From positions 7,475-61,995 of the forward strand of contig CAJTQG010000011.1 in NCBI GenBank assembly GCA_910578605.1: a stretch of 54,521 bases of DNA, read 5' to 3'. Below are positions 25,724 to 35,343 of the stretch, piece after piece. Made by a program: the position numbers and the translations under genes. How positions within the stretch are numbered: the first letter of the stretch is position 1; the number at the start of each line of letters is the position of its first letter. The notes beneath the pieces are model-generated. The model had not been told where the DNA came from. It did not search any database and saw nothing but the letters and a program-made list of their open reading frames with translations. The stretch is from an uncultured Lachnospiraceae bacterium (lineage in GTDB: Bacteria > Bacillota > Clostridia > Lachnospirales > Lachnospiraceae).

Positions 25724-27178
25724 TTAACTGTATATACCCCGCCCAAATTGAAGAATATAATTGTAGTCCACTGCCAGATTCAGGTTCTGCCCATCGTCCA
25801 TACCTGCAGTGCTTATGCCGATTAACTCTCCGTACATATTAAGTACGGCTCCCCCTGAGCTTCCATGGGAGATTGGAGCTGTAAACTGCATCATATCCAC
25901 ATCCTGGAAATGTCGAAATCCTGAAATAATTCCGTCCGATACCGAATTAAACAAACCAAGAGGGCTGCCAATAGCGACTACCTTCTGTCCCCGAACTAAT
26001 TTTTTAGATTCCTGATAGATAGGCAATGGCTTTAATTTTCTTTCGATTCTAAGCAATGCCAAATCAAAGAGAGCATGGTATTTAATTATCTCATCCGTCT
26101 GATAGATTTGCTCTTCCTCCTCCATTCTCACCGAGAAATAGGCGCCGCCGGCAATGACGTGATTGTTTGTCAAAATATAGCCATCCTCCCCTACCATAAT
26201 ACCGGAGCCTGTTCCCGTCACATTGCCCCTCTTGTCATGGCTGGCAATCATAACAATAGAGGACGCCAAAGCTGCCAGCTCCTCAAAACTCAATTCCTGT
26301 CTGCCTGTATGAACTGTATCAACGGAATTGTTTGTATTTAACACTTGTGTGCCTTCATTTACTGTATTAGTAGTTGGCATTTGTTCTATACTCTGTTCTG
26401 TTTTATAGTTAGCGGCCGCACTGATTACAGGCCGCTGTATTGGAATAGGTTCTAAAGTTGCCTTCGCCTTGAAGGAGGGAATTTCTACTATCTTCTCATT
26501 TCCCAACACCGCACAAAAAGACAAATCCATCCAGAGCTTCGGCAGGCTTACATCACCTTGCGGCAGCAGCAAAAGCACATCTATGCCAAGAAGAGTTAAA
26601 AAATAACAAAATAAATATTCATGTTTTTTTACGCTGCCATTGTATGTAAATTTGTAAGTTTTATGTATATCCCAACATCCAAAAAGCTCACCGACAACCT
26701 GGTCTGTCTGGTACAATATTTTCATAATAAAATTTTTTACCATAGATTCACTGGCAAAAGAAGCATGTCCCGAATTACCGCTTGTCATTCCCTCCTGAAA
26801 CATATGGCTTATTTTATTACACGCCCACAAAAGCTGGCTGTCCCACAAAGCATCAGTTCCTGTTTCCTTTACCCTCAGGTCAACTGTCTCACCTTTTTTA
26901 TATTGTTCATAACAGGAAGTATAATAATCAATATCCTCTCTGCGGCATAATTGAGGCAATTTGTTTAAACGCAGATATCCACCTTTCTGTTCTTCCACAC
27001 TGCGTCCCATCTCATCCATCTTTTCAATTTCATTCAAATACTCTTTATCACAGCCGATACCCCTCACAAAATAGACATCCTTGCAATCCCTCACAAATCC
27101 ACCCCGTATATTTGCAAAACCTGTAATGGAATGAATCTGCATCACATTATAGCGTATTTTTATACTTTCCATTTTCAT
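25724..27178 (-). CDS. YceG-like domain fused to HtrA-type serine protease
   Basis: This 484-residue protein has two parts. Residues 1 to about 235 resemble YceG, including 'YLFCYFLTLLGIDVLLLLPQGD'. A linker of about 60 residues follows. Residues about 300-484 form a trypsin-like S1C protease domain with catalytic His near 340 (TNNHVI), Asp near 372 (FDLALL) and Ser near 441 (GSSGG). There is no signal peptide and no PDZ domain, so it should act in the cytosol. ATG 27178 follows CAGGAGG; an earlier GTG at 27208 has no such site. It heads the Ter operon. Confidence 0.85.
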   Translation of the reverse strand: MKMESIKIRYNVMQIHSITGFANIRGGFVRDCKDVYFVRGIGCDKEYLNEIEKMDEMGRSVEEQKGGYLRLNKLPQLCRREDIDYYTSCYEQYKKGETVDLRVKETGTDALWDSQLLWACNKISHMFQEGMTSGNSGHASFASESMVKNFIMKILYQTDQVVGELFGCWDIHKTYKFTYNGSVKKHEYLFCYFLTLLGIDVLLLLPQGDVSLPKLWMDLSFCAVLGNEKIVEIPSFKAKATLEPIPIQRPVISAAANYKTEQSIEQMPTTNTVNEGTQVLNTNNSVDTVHTGRQELSFEELAALASSIVMIASHDKRGNVTGTGSGIMVGEDGYILTNNHVIAGGAYFSVRMEEEEQIYQTDEIIKYHALFDLALLRIERKLKPLPIYQESKKLVRGQKVVAIGSPLGLFNSVSDGIISGFRHFQDVDMMQFTAPISHGSSGGAVLNMYGELIGISTAGMDDGQNLNLAVDYNYILQFGRGIYS

Positions 27179-27359
27179 TTTGCCTCCTGTATCCTTTTGT
27201 GTATTCACCCATATAAAGCCGTCCTATATTTAGCTCAACTGCTACTATTTTATCACAAGTTTAAAAAAATGACTATCTATTTTCCACAAAGAATGATAGA
27301 ATAAAGAGGTTTTATTAATGCATCTAAAAGGTTATGTAAAAAATAAAGGAGAAATCAAA

Positions 27360-28316
27360 ATGAGCATTTCGCTTTCAGGCTACAGCGTTGGTCCTCTTTT
27401 GTACTGTCCTGCCACCAACACAAGCATTTATTATTCACTCATATCAGAAAAATTTGGTACTGGATACTCCTTGGCATTTTGCTTAGAGGATACTATAGCA
27501 GACAGGCATGTAGAAATGGCAGAGAATTTATTAGCAGAAACTATCCAAAAATTATATTCCTATAGACAAGAGCATGATTTTTTTCTGCCCAAAATCTTTA
27601 TCCGAGTGAGAAATGCCGGACAAATTCCAAAAATGTTTAAAAAGATAGGACAGGCCTCCTGCTTAGTAACGGGTTTTAATATTCCGAAAATTTCTTTAGA
27701 GAATACAGATGCTTACATAACAGAGCTATTAAAGCTGAATCATACTTCTACTTTTTATATGATGCCGATTATTGAAAACCCAGATATCATTCCTATGCTG
27801 CAGCGGCAGGATATTTTATATGGATTAAAAGAAAAATTGGATACTATTTCATCATTGGTTTTAAATGTTAGAGTAGGCGGAAATGACTTATGCCATGCCT
27901 TTGGTTTTCGCCGAAGAAATAATGAAAGTATTCATTCCATAGGTCCTATTCACCAGATTTTCTCAGATGTCATGACTGTTTTTGGCATGAATTATGTGAT
28001 TTCTGCTGCTGTCTGGGAATACTACAGGGGAGAAGGTTGGGACACCGGCCTGCAGGCAGAACTGCTGGAGGACAGGCTAAATGGCTTTATTGGAAAAACC
28101 ATTATTCATCCAAACCAAATTCCTCTTGTAAAGGAAGCCTACAGAGTTCCAAAAAAAGATTATGATGATGCCCGACAGATTCTTGGATGGGAGAAGGACG
28201 CACACACTTTAGTTCTGGGCAGTATATCCGGGGAACGGATGAATGAATGCAAAACACACTCCAACTGGGCAAAGCGTATCATGATGCAGGCAGAAGCATA
28301 TGGAGTAGAGGAATAA
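27360..28316 (+). CDS. HpcH/HpaI (CitE-like) aldolase of the Ter cluster
   Basis: This 318-residue TIM-barrel aldolase/lyase resembles citrate lyase beta subunits. Typical features are 'SLAFCLEDTIAD' with the metal-binding acidic residue, 'IFIRVRN' and 'GFIGKTIIHPNQIPLV'. HpcH-type enzymes recur in Ter operons with PRTase, PELOTA/StiP and HAD genes, where they are proposed to help make a nucleoside-like metabolite. It is transcribed divergently from the protease-YceG gene. ATG 27360 has AAAGGAG eight bases upstream; the earlier ATG at 27318 does not. Confidence 0.85.
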   Translation: MSISLSGYSVGPLLYCPATNTSIYYSLISEKFGTGYSLAFCLEDTIADRHVEMAENLLAETIQKLYSYRQEHDFFLPKIFIRVRNAGQIPKMFKKIGQASCLVTGFNIPKISLENTDAYITELLKLNHTSTFYMMPIIENPDIIPMLQRQDILYGLKEKLDTISSLVLNVRVGGNDLCHAFGFRRRNNESIHSIGPIHQIFSDVMTVFGMNYVISAAVWEYYRGEGWDTGLQAELLEDRLNGFIGKTIIHPNQIPLVKEAYRVPKKDYDDARQILGWEKDAHTLVLGSISGERMNECKTHSNWAKRIMMQAEAYGVEE

Positions 28317-28388
28317 ACTTTCCTGTACTCCTAAACAACTGTTTTTCATGTATTTCCATTGTTCATATTCTTCTCTTTTATTTGCTTC

Positions 28389-29492
28389 CTATGTATCTGC
28401 TAACTTTTTAATTAACCCACAAGCTTTATAATTTTTCAGAGGATAATACTCTACTGGAACCTCTTTTTCTTGGGCAAGACGAATAATAGGCGCCAGCTCA
28501 TAATTTTCTCTGCTCTTTTGATTGATCAATATTTTCCATGGCACCCGCCTAAGAAGTACCCTGGTCGTTTCCCCAATACCTGGCTTAATCAAATGAATAT
28601 CGCTTATACCATATTCCTTTGCAATCCTTTTTACTTCTTCTATCCCGCAACACTGTAAAACCTGCTGCATACCTTTTTCTGCTGCTCTGTATGCTCCTAT
28701 GTCTGGGTTTTCTTTTATTGTTTCTTCATTCGTTTCCCATTCAAATTCTCTCTCAATGGCTTCAATAAAATGATAACTAAGGTCTGCCTTGTTCAATTTC
28801 TCGTAATAGACTGCCCCATGAAAGTCTTTTTCCCCTATAATATCCGAGCGCAAAAAGGTGCGGCTAATCAATCCTGATACAGTAGAATTCAGGCAGGAGC
28901 TTGGAATCAATATATCCTCCCTGGTTCCGTAAAGCTCAGTTACATAAGCAGGATCCGCCGCAACAGCCAAGTCAGACGAAACCTTTGGATATGCCCTGAC
29001 CGCCTCCTTTAATTGATTGGAAATCGCCCCCTTCCCAATCCATCCGTCCACAAACAACAAATGTTCCGGCTGATAACGCTCCAGCAAATAATTCATAGCG
29101 TTATTGTCTATTCCTCTTCCCCGAATAATAGAGATGGCATAATGAGGCACATCTATTTCATATTTTCGGCTTAAATAATGTTTTAACAAAATTCCAACAG
29201 GTATCCCTGCCCTAGCTAAAGAAACCAACACCACATTCCGGCCTCTTTTTTTCATTATCTTATCTGCTAATGCTCCGATTGCATGGGCTGTGGGCCTGGC
29301 AAAATCCTTCAGGGCCTGCTTATATATTTCCATATATTGAGGAGTAGGTACATACTCAATCGGCAGCATCTCACAGTAATGATGTCCTGATTGAATCAGG
29401 CTTTCACGCTCCTTCGTTCCCTGTGGTTTTACTAATCCTGTGATATCCTTCAGAAGCAATATTACATCCTCTTTCTTGTATGAGCTACGCAT
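28389..29492 (-). CDS. StiP-family protein with PELOTA domain
   Basis: This 367-residue protein combines an N-terminal StiP-type domain (annotated as cysteine protease in databases, function uncertain) and a C-terminal PELOTA-like RNA-binding domain (about 290-365, 'IKPGIGETTRVLLRRVPWKILI'). Phosphoribosyltransferase-like 'LVSLARAGIPVGILLKHYL' is seen near 85-105. The start ATG 29492 lies inside the end of the PRTase gene (8-nt overlap), with GGAGGG seven bases upstream, indicating translational coupling. An upstream start at 29537 would lengthen it without a ribosome binding site. Confidence 0.85.
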   Translation of the reverse strand: MRSSYKKEDVILLLKDITGLVKPQGTKERESLIQSGHHYCEMLPIEYVPTPQYMEIYKQALKDFARPTAHAIGALADKIMKKRGRNVVLVSLARAGIPVGILLKHYLSRKYEIDVPHYAISIIRGRGIDNNAMNYLLERYQPEHLLFVDGWIGKGAISNQLKEAVRAYPKVSSDLAVAADPAYVTELYGTREDILIPSSCLNSTVSGLISRTFLRSDIIGEKDFHGAVYYEKLNKADLSYHFIEAIEREFEWETNEETIKENPDIGAYRAAEKGMQQVLQCCGIEEVKRIAKEYGISDIHLIKPGIGETTRVLLRRVPWKILINQKSRENYELAPIIRLAQEKEVPVEYYPLKNYKACGLIKKLADT

Positions 29493-30627
29493 GTTCTTCC
29501 CTCCAGCAAATAAATTGAATATTTTCATTTCCGGCATCCTGCAGCGCCCACACTAAATCTCTCACTCCCTGGTGGGCTGCGCTTAAATCCTGAGCTGTAT
29601 CTGTGATTACCAAAACTATATCATAAGCCTCCAAATCATACACAAAGGTAACACGCCCCTTCTCATACAAGCTGGACAACTGATAGCGAGCGTGAAGCAC
29701 ATATTCCTGCTGACTGCTGACTAAAATAGGACTTCTTGTTGTGGCATGAAACTTTACATTCTTTCCAAGCCTCTGCAGTTCCCTGGCCACATACAAGGGA
29801 GGATACATAAATTCTTCTGTTCCCAAAACTAATACATTTTTCACATCTGGCGTCAAAAGAGCACTAACCTGCTTGTGCAGAGCTTCACAGCTTGCTTGAT
29901 AATGGCTGGCTGAAACAAGACGCCTTGTATTTTCATAACCAAACACCGTGTGTATGGAAACATTTTTTGATAAAGTCAAATCTTCTGTCCCAAGATTCAC
30001 TTTATATACACCATCCCCCCCATACTCATTGGCAAGCTCCTCAAACCTCTCATGGTTGGTCTTTACAAGAAAATGAACAGGTATATTTCTCCTTCTGTAA
30101 TGCTCCATAGCCTTCTCATCCATACCGTTTAAAAGGGAGGCCACCCCAAAAGAAAAACTCTCTCCAAATTTCTTTTCCAATACATCCACTATATTTAAAA
30201 TCGTATTACCAGTAGTAACTTCATCCTCCACAAAGACAATACGGTCAATGTTATGAAGTGCTGTCTCCACATCTTCCCTCACAAGTTTTTGACAGGTTGC
30301 ATGACTGTGCTCCTCTGAAAAATGCAGAAATGTAACATTGTCCAACTCTTCCCTTGTAGTCTGGATATAACTGCAGGAAAGCTTAGCTGCCACCTCAGCC
30401 CCAATAGCGGTAGCCGTCTCCGCAAACCCTACTGCCAACAGCTTCTCACCCGGATATGCCTGTTTTACTGCCTGCCCCAGTTCTCCCATCATCTCCAATG
30501 CCTGAGCCGGATTTGCCGGCACATGCTTTCCCTGAAGAGGATTCACCACCAAATATCCTCTTTTTTTGTTATTTTCTCTCTTTGCCACACGCACTAACTG
30601 CCGGCTGGTATAAGTATGGTCTGCCAT
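29485..30627 (-). CDS. Phosphoribosyltransferase with TRSP domain
   Basis: This 380-residue protein has a type I phosphoribosyltransferase domain with the PRPP-binding loop 'IVFVEDEVTTGNTI' (near 130-145) and a C-terminal TRSP domain from about 235 onward. Together with StiP/PELOTA, HpcH and HAD proteins it forms the metabolite-making part of Ter systems. It overlaps the StiP gene by 8 nt and begins 22 bases after the preceding gene, with AAAGGAG before its ATG. Confidence 0.88.
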   Translation of the reverse strand: MADHTYTSRQLVRVAKRENNKKRGYLVVNPLQGKHVPANPAQALEMMGELGQAVKQAYPGEKLLAVGFAETATAIGAEVAAKLSCSYIQTTREELDNVTFLHFSEEHSHATCQKLVREDVETALHNIDRIVFVEDEVTTGNTILNIVDVLEKKFGESFSFGVASLLNGMDEKAMEHYRRRNIPVHFLVKTNHERFEELANEYGGDGVYKVNLGTEDLTLSKNVSIHTVFGYENTRRLVSASHYQASCEALHKQVSALLTPDVKNVLVLGTEEFMYPPLYVARELQRLGKNVKFHATTRSPILVSSQQEYVLHARYQLSSLYEKGRVTFVYDLEAYDIVLVITDTAQDLSAAHQGVRDLVWALQDAGNENIQFICWREEHA

Positions 30628-30649
30628 AGTAATCTCCTTTATAATCTTA

Positions 30650-31771
30650 TCACCCCAATATCCTATCCAGCTCCTCTTGGAGATAGTTTGTCCATAGGGT
30701 TGGGTTTGAAACCGCTTTCATCTTTTTATTTCTCAATTGATTTTCAAATTCCATTGTTTCAAACACGTATGGTGTGAACAACTCCTTTCCCCTCATATCT
30801 AAAACCCCATATGTATAAGGGGTATGTCTTTCTCCCCGCTCTCTCCCACTCTTCACTATAATATTGGAATACCCACCGCTCACTTTATCTATCTCCTCAA
30901 AATTCAAGGAATTGCTTGCCTTTACATGAAAAAACTTTTTATTATGATTTATATCCCCAAAAGCCTTTTCCTCCCTCCACCCGCTTCCATATAGATAAAC
31001 CGGAATTTCATGAAGACACAGATTAGAAATGGTCTTTTCTAACTCCACCGTCTCCTGATAATCAAATGCCATACTTACAGGAAGCAGCAGCGCAGCAAAT
31101 TCCTCCTTTGTCACTTGAAATTGAATAGATAATAGATATTCCTCCAAAAACCTCCATGGTGACAGGAACGCATTTTGTTCCCGCTTTTTTATTGCCCCCA
31201 TGGCAATAGCAGAAAACACTTGGGGCAATGCTCTTATCTGGGCCATCTGGTCCCTAGAATTGATATAATCCCATATGACAGCAACACTGTGAGTGCTATG
31301 TTCCCCAAACCCTTTTATTTTATCAGCACATTCATGATATGGCTCCCACACTAACTCAGGTATCACATGTACCTTTGGCACCCTGCCGCAATATTTTTCA
31401 ATAAACGCTCCATCTTCCTCGTACAAAGTGTAGAATTCCATTGTAAAATTCATTCTCTGCTCTAAACATTCCCCCAACTCCCAGGGAGCTTTTGTGAGAA
31501 AGTGCATGGCGGGAATACATAGACTATTGTAGAACAAATCATCCCCCAGAAGCTCTAATTCAAAGCCGGAGCAGTCCACCGTCACTAGCAAATCTGCGTT
31601 TTCTTTTTCCATATATGCCTGCAAATACAACGAATTCCTCTCAGCATCTAAATTTAATATGGACACTTCATGCCCCAAACTAGTAAATGCCTGCTCCAGT
31701 CTTTTTGCGTAGGCCAATTGCAGCTGATGTACACTGCTGCGAATGGGAATCATAATTTTTATAGGTTTCAT
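30650..31771 (-). CDS. Unrecognised protein, possibly GT-B glycosyltransferase-like
   Basis: I do not recognise this 373-residue protein. It begins with a Rossmann-like strand-turn ('IKIMIPIRSSVHQLQLAYAKRLEQAF') and has 'ADLLVTVDCSGFEL', a pattern seen in CgeB-like and other GT-B enzymes. There is no membrane segment. It follows a CgeB-like gene by 55 bases and precedes the PRTase by 22, so it sits at the border of the glycosylation and Ter regions. A glycosyltransferase role is inference only. Confidence 0.5.
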   Translation of the reverse strand: MKPIKIMIPIRSSVHQLQLAYAKRLEQAFTSLGHEVSILNLDAERNSLYLQAYMEKENADLLVTVDCSGFELELLGDDLFYNSLCIPAMHFLTKAPWELGECLEQRMNFTMEFYTLYEEDGAFIEKYCGRVPKVHVIPELVWEPYHECADKIKGFGEHSTHSVAVIWDYINSRDQMAQIRALPQVFSAIAMGAIKKREQNAFLSPWRFLEEYLLSIQFQVTKEEFAALLLPVSMAFDYQETVELEKTISNLCLHEIPVYLYGSGWREEKAFGDINHNKKFFHVKASNSLNFEEIDKVSGGYSNIIVKSGRERGERHTPYTYGVLDMRGKELFTPYVFETMEFENQLRNKKMKAVSNPTLWTNYLQEELDRILG

Positions 31772-31826
31772 GAATCTTGGCCCCCCAACTTCTTTATTTT
31801 TATTTCTATAATTATTAAATATTGTT

Positions 31827-32981
31827 TTATAATACTTGTCTCAAAATTTTCTCTAACTGTCTTTCTATAGAATAGCATTTTACCGCTTTATCATGTCCCC
31901 TCTTGGCAATGGCACAGCGCTCCTCTGGATGCTTTAGATAAAATTGCACCTTTTCACTTAAATCCTCCAAAGATTCATATACCACCAAATCCTTTCCAAT
32001 GTCAAAACACTCCTCTATTTCCTTTTGATAATTAGTAATCAAGAAACCTCCGGCACCTAAAATATCAAACACCCTTAAAGGAATTCCCTCCTTAATAATC
32101 TTCAGGGAAATATTTAAATTAATTTGGCTGCACCGAAACACTACAGGCATTTCTTTATAATATTTTACAAAACCTTTGCAGTTTACTTTTGGCAGCTTTT
32201 GGGGGGTATTGTAGGAATACAAATCCACACTGTTCTCCTGAGATAACCGCTCTAAAATCTCAAGGCGTTCCATCTGTGTAATATAGGTGGCACAGGCATA
32301 TTCCAGTTCCTCCTTTTTAATCTGAAACCGGTTTCGGGAAGCATTACCGTAAAATTCATTAAGCTCACGGATCCATTCAGAGGTTAGCATGTCCGAAAGC
32401 ATATAATTGTCATAAACATATTTCTGCCTGCTGACTATCTCCAACATCTTTTCCCTGTAATACTGGGGAAGGGGGGAGAGGAGATACTCAAAATCATTTT
32501 CATATAATTTCCCCACAAAACTGACAGGGGAGGAAAACCGTTGTCTCTGTGCGGAATCTATCTCCATTCTATCTAATCTGCCCCCATTTACCCCTAATGG
32601 CATATGATACACATGATTGTATCCCTCCGCCAACAAATCCTTATATTGTCCCTTGTCAAATACAAACACACGGTTGTAAGGATTCCCTATTGTTTCCTTG
32701 CGTCGTATGTGCATAGGCGCATCATATACCCACGAAACATAAAGAATCTTATAGCGGCTGCACACATCCGAGAGCACAGGAAAATAATTGATGCTGAATA
32801 CTATATCATATGCCTTCTTCAGCAAAAATTCAGGAAACCTTTTTTCAAAATACCCATCCTGGTCCCAATCTGCAAATTCATAGGAGACCATATCCACCTC
32901 CACATCTGTTCTGGCGGAAAAAGCCTCCTCCACATCCTTCTGCATTAAAGCACTCCACTGAAAAAATAATATTCTTTTCAT
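31827..32981 (-). CDS. CgeB-family glycosyltransferase
   Basis: This 384-residue protein matches the CgeB/spore maturation family of GT-B glycosyltransferases. Landmarks are 'DIVFSINYFPVLSDVC', 'ISWVYD'-like 'YVSWVYDAPMH', 'NRVFVFDKGQY', and the C-terminal 'GIPLRVFDILGAGGFLITNYQKEIEECFDIGKDLVVY' type block. ATG 32981 has GAGG five bases upstream; an earlier in-frame start at 33026 has none. A second copy lies at 38807-39976. In motile clostridia these often modify flagellin; the acceptor here is inferred. Confidence 0.85.
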   Translation of the reverse strand: MKRILFFQWSALMQKDVEEAFSARTDVEVDMVSYEFADWDQDGYFEKRFPEFLLKKAYDIVFSINYFPVLSDVCSRYKILYVSWVYDAPMHIRRKETIGNPYNRVFVFDKGQYKDLLAEGYNHVYHMPLGVNGGRLDRMEIDSAQRQRFSSPVSFVGKLYENDFEYLLSPLPQYYREKMLEIVSRQKYVYDNYMLSDMLTSEWIRELNEFYGNASRNRFQIKKEELEYACATYITQMERLEILERLSQENSVDLYSYNTPQKLPKVNCKGFVKYYKEMPVVFRCSQINLNISLKIIKEGIPLRVFDILGAGGFLITNYQKEIEECFDIGKDLVVYESLEDLSEKVQFYLKHPEERCAIAKRGHDKAVKCYSIERQLEKILRQVL

Positions 32982-33059
32982 TCCTGCCTCTCTTCCTTCA
33001 CCAAAACTACAGCACTCTCTATTCATTCACAATGATACACTATGACAAACGAACCTCTC

Positions 33060-34157
33060 TCACCTATGTGTATTGTTAATATTTGACATTTTTTTCATCA
33101 TATCCCCCAGCTGCCAGAGCTCCTCCTTGGTTATGTTTACATCCAGCAAGCCTAAAAGATTATCATACACGGCAGGGAAGGCATTTTTTAAATAAGGATT
33201 TTCCTTATAATCTCCCGTCAATTCCCACACTCTGTTCTTGATATGCAAAAACAATTCATAGGATGGCTTCGTGTAGCGAAGCAGCAGCATTTTCATTCCT
33301 GCCAGATAATAGCATTTCACAAAATCATATTTCACTGCCATGGGAAACCTTTTTAATGCCCCCCGCTTCTCAAATTCCTGCCACTTTAATTCATTAACTG
33401 TGAAAATATCCTTATGGTAAGGCTTATCCATCCTCAACACGGTAGATTCCCAGTTCACAAAATAATGATAGAGACGCTCCTCCAAAATATATATTTTATT
33501 CGCATACAAATATATCAGTGCGCCGAAAAAAATATCCTCATAGGCAAGCCGTTCCGGAAATACAATATGATTGTCAAACAGCAATTCCCTTCTGTACAGC
33601 TTATCCCACACTCCCACACCTATGGCATCCGCTACAAATATTTCCTCTCTCTGCCTGTCACTCTCAATCACAATCAGCCTATCTTGCTTACCTGTAGCTT
33701 TTTCATACACATTTTCCTGCTTTTCCTTGTTGCCTGAACTATCCTTGTTCCCTCTATTGTCCCTTATCCTTCCACTGCCGTCATCCCGAATATGTCGGCA
33801 ATATACAACATCACATTGATAGGCGGTAATTTTTTCATACATCTTCTCATACATATCCGCCTCTATCCAATCATCAGAATCTACAAAGCCAATATAGGGC
33901 GCTGTGGCATACTGTAAACCAATATTTCTTGCAGTACCCTGACGTCCATTTTCAGGGCAGGCTATCAGCTTAATCTGACCCGGGTACTGTCTCTCATATT
34001 CCTTGAGCAAATTTAGGGTGCCGTCTGTGGAAGCATCATCCACCAATATGAGTTCCAGCCATTCCAGACCAATGGTCTGGTTTAACAAACTGTTCATACA
34101 CCGCTCTATATAACCTTCAGAATTATAAAACGGAACAATTATACTAATCTTTGCCAT
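33060..34157 (-). CDS. Family 2 glycosyltransferase
   Basis: This 365-residue GT-A enzyme has 'ISIIVPFYNSEGYIERCMNSLLNQT' in outline, the 'LVDDASTDGT' nucleotide-sugar motif and the metal-binding 'FVDSDDW'. A hydrophilic Gly/Asn/Lys/Asp-rich insertion (about 130-160) is unusual. The C-terminal half is helical. Its start overlaps the end of the 2-epimerase gene, by 14 bases with ATG 34157. It is a paralogue of the GT2 at 45776-46819, with the same N-terminal layout. Confidence 0.9.
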   Translation of the reverse strand: MAKISIIVPFYNSEGYIERCMNSLLNQTIGLEWLELILVDDASTDGTLNLLKEYERQYPGQIKLIACPENGRQGTARNIGLQYATAPYIGFVDSDDWIEADMYEKMYEKITAYQCDVVYCRHIRDDGSGRIRDNRGNKDSSGNKEKQENVYEKATGKQDRLIVIESDRQREEIFVADAIGVGVWDKLYRRELLFDNHIVFPERLAYEDIFFGALIYLYANKIYILEERLYHYFVNWESTVLRMDKPYHKDIFTVNELKWQEFEKRGALKRFPMAVKYDFVKCYYLAGMKMLLLRYTKPSYELFLHIKNRVWELTGDYKENPYLKNAFPAVYDNLLGLLDVNITKEELWQLGDMMKKMSNINNTHR

Positions 34158-35286
34158 TGGTGCTACCACTTTCTTTTCCCCAAACCTTCCTGTCGATAAT
34201 TCTAGTATAACTCTGTATAATTTTCATTACCTTATCTGACACATTTTTATCCATATAATCAGGAACCTCCTCCTGACTAACACCTATATTCACCGCCATC
34301 TCCACAGCCTGCATAATAGAATCCCATTCTATTCCACCTATTATAAAATTCCCCTTATCTAATGCCTCTGGTCGTTCTGTGGAAGTTCTGATACATACTG
34401 CCGGAAACTTGCCAACTGCCGCTTCCTCCGGCATTGTTCCACTATCAGAAACGACACAGAAAGCGCTTCTCATCAATTTACTATAATCAGAAAATTGAAA
34501 GGGCGGCATTTCTCTAACGAGAGAATGAAATTGAAAATTTCGCTGCTCTATCATCTTTGCACTTCTTGGGTGCACAGAATAGATAACCGGCATTTGATAC
34601 TTCTGGGCTAAGCCATTAATAGCGTCCATCAATGAAACAAAATTTTTTTCATTGTCCATATTCTCTTCCCTGTGGGCAGATAAAACAATAAATTTGCCTT
34701 GCTGTACTCCAAGCTCTTCTAATATTTTGCTCTCCTCTATTTTCTTTTGATTTGCACAGATAATCTCCCTCATTGGTGAACCCGTAACATAGATATGCTC
34801 CTTTTTCACTCCCTCCCCTATCAAATATCGCCTAGCATGCTCTGTGTAAGGTAAATTTACATCTGCGATATGATCTACGATTCTTCTATTTGTCTCCTCC
34901 GGAAGATTTTCATCAAAACACCTATTGCCAGCCTCCATATGAAAAATTGGAATTTTTAATCTTTTAGCAGAAATTGCAGAAAGCGCTGAATTTGTATCTC
35001 CTAATATTAAGAGAGCATCTGGTTTTTCCTGAACCATCAAGTCATATGTTTTAGAAATAATGTTTCCCATTGTCTCCCCCAGATTTTCTCCCACAACACC
35101 CAAATAAAAATCAGGTTTTCTCACATTTAAATCTTCATAAAAAATATCATTTAACCTATTGTCATAATTTTGTCCTGTATGTACAAATATATGGTCAAAA
35201 TACCTGTCAGCCTTTTTTATAATCTCTGACAAACGTATAAGCTCCGGTCTGGTACCTACTATCGTCATTAGTCTCAGCTTTTTCAT
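34144..35286 (-). CDS. UDP-HexNAc 2-epimerase (WecB/WbvD/FnlC type)
   Basis: This 380-residue enzyme is a non-hydrolysing UDP-N-acetyl sugar 2-epimerase. It shows 'MTIVGTRPELIRLS', 'HTGQNYD', 'HMEAGNRCFDENLPEETNRRIVDH' in outline and 'SDSGTMPEEA'. The 'HTGQNYD..LN.IFYEDL..RKPDFYLG' pattern is nearer to the UDP-L-FucNAc/L-QuiNAc epimerases (FnlC, WbvD) than to plain WecB. Its neighbour is an RmlD-like reductase as in the WbvR-WbvD pair. ATG 35286 has GAGG six bases upstream; ATG 35343 lacks one. Confidence 0.85.
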   Translation of the reverse strand: MKKLRLMTIVGTRPELIRLSEIIKKADRYFDHIFVHTGQNYDNRLNDIFYEDLNVRKPDFYLGVVGENLGETMGNIISKTYDLMVQEKPDALLILGDTNSALSAISAKRLKIPIFHMEAGNRCFDENLPEETNRRIVDHIADVNLPYTEHARRYLIGEGVKKEHIYVTGSPMREIICANQKKIEESKILEELGVQQGKFIVLSAHREENMDNEKNFVSLMDAINGLAQKYQMPVIYSVHPRSAKMIEQRNFQFHSLVREMPPFQFSDYSKLMRSAFCVVSDSGTMPEEAAVGKFPAVCIRTSTERPEALDKGNFIIGGIEWDSIMQAVEMAVNIGVSQEEVPDYMDKNVSDKVMKIIQSYTRIIDRKVWGKESGSTNGKD

Positions 35287-35343
35287 AGCATTCCTCATTT
35301 CTTTGCTGTTTTCAAAATTTGGTTTAAAGGTGAGTAACCCCAT

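Noticed and set aside
29485..29537. Apparent 53-nt overlap of PRTase and StiP genes, possible frameshift
   Set aside because: The StiP start at 29492 has a good ribosome binding site, so the real overlap is 8 nt and both genes are intact.
34144..34169. Overlap of GT2 and 2-epimerase suggesting a broken fusion
   Set aside because: With ATG 34157 it is a normal short overlap; both proteins have complete domains.
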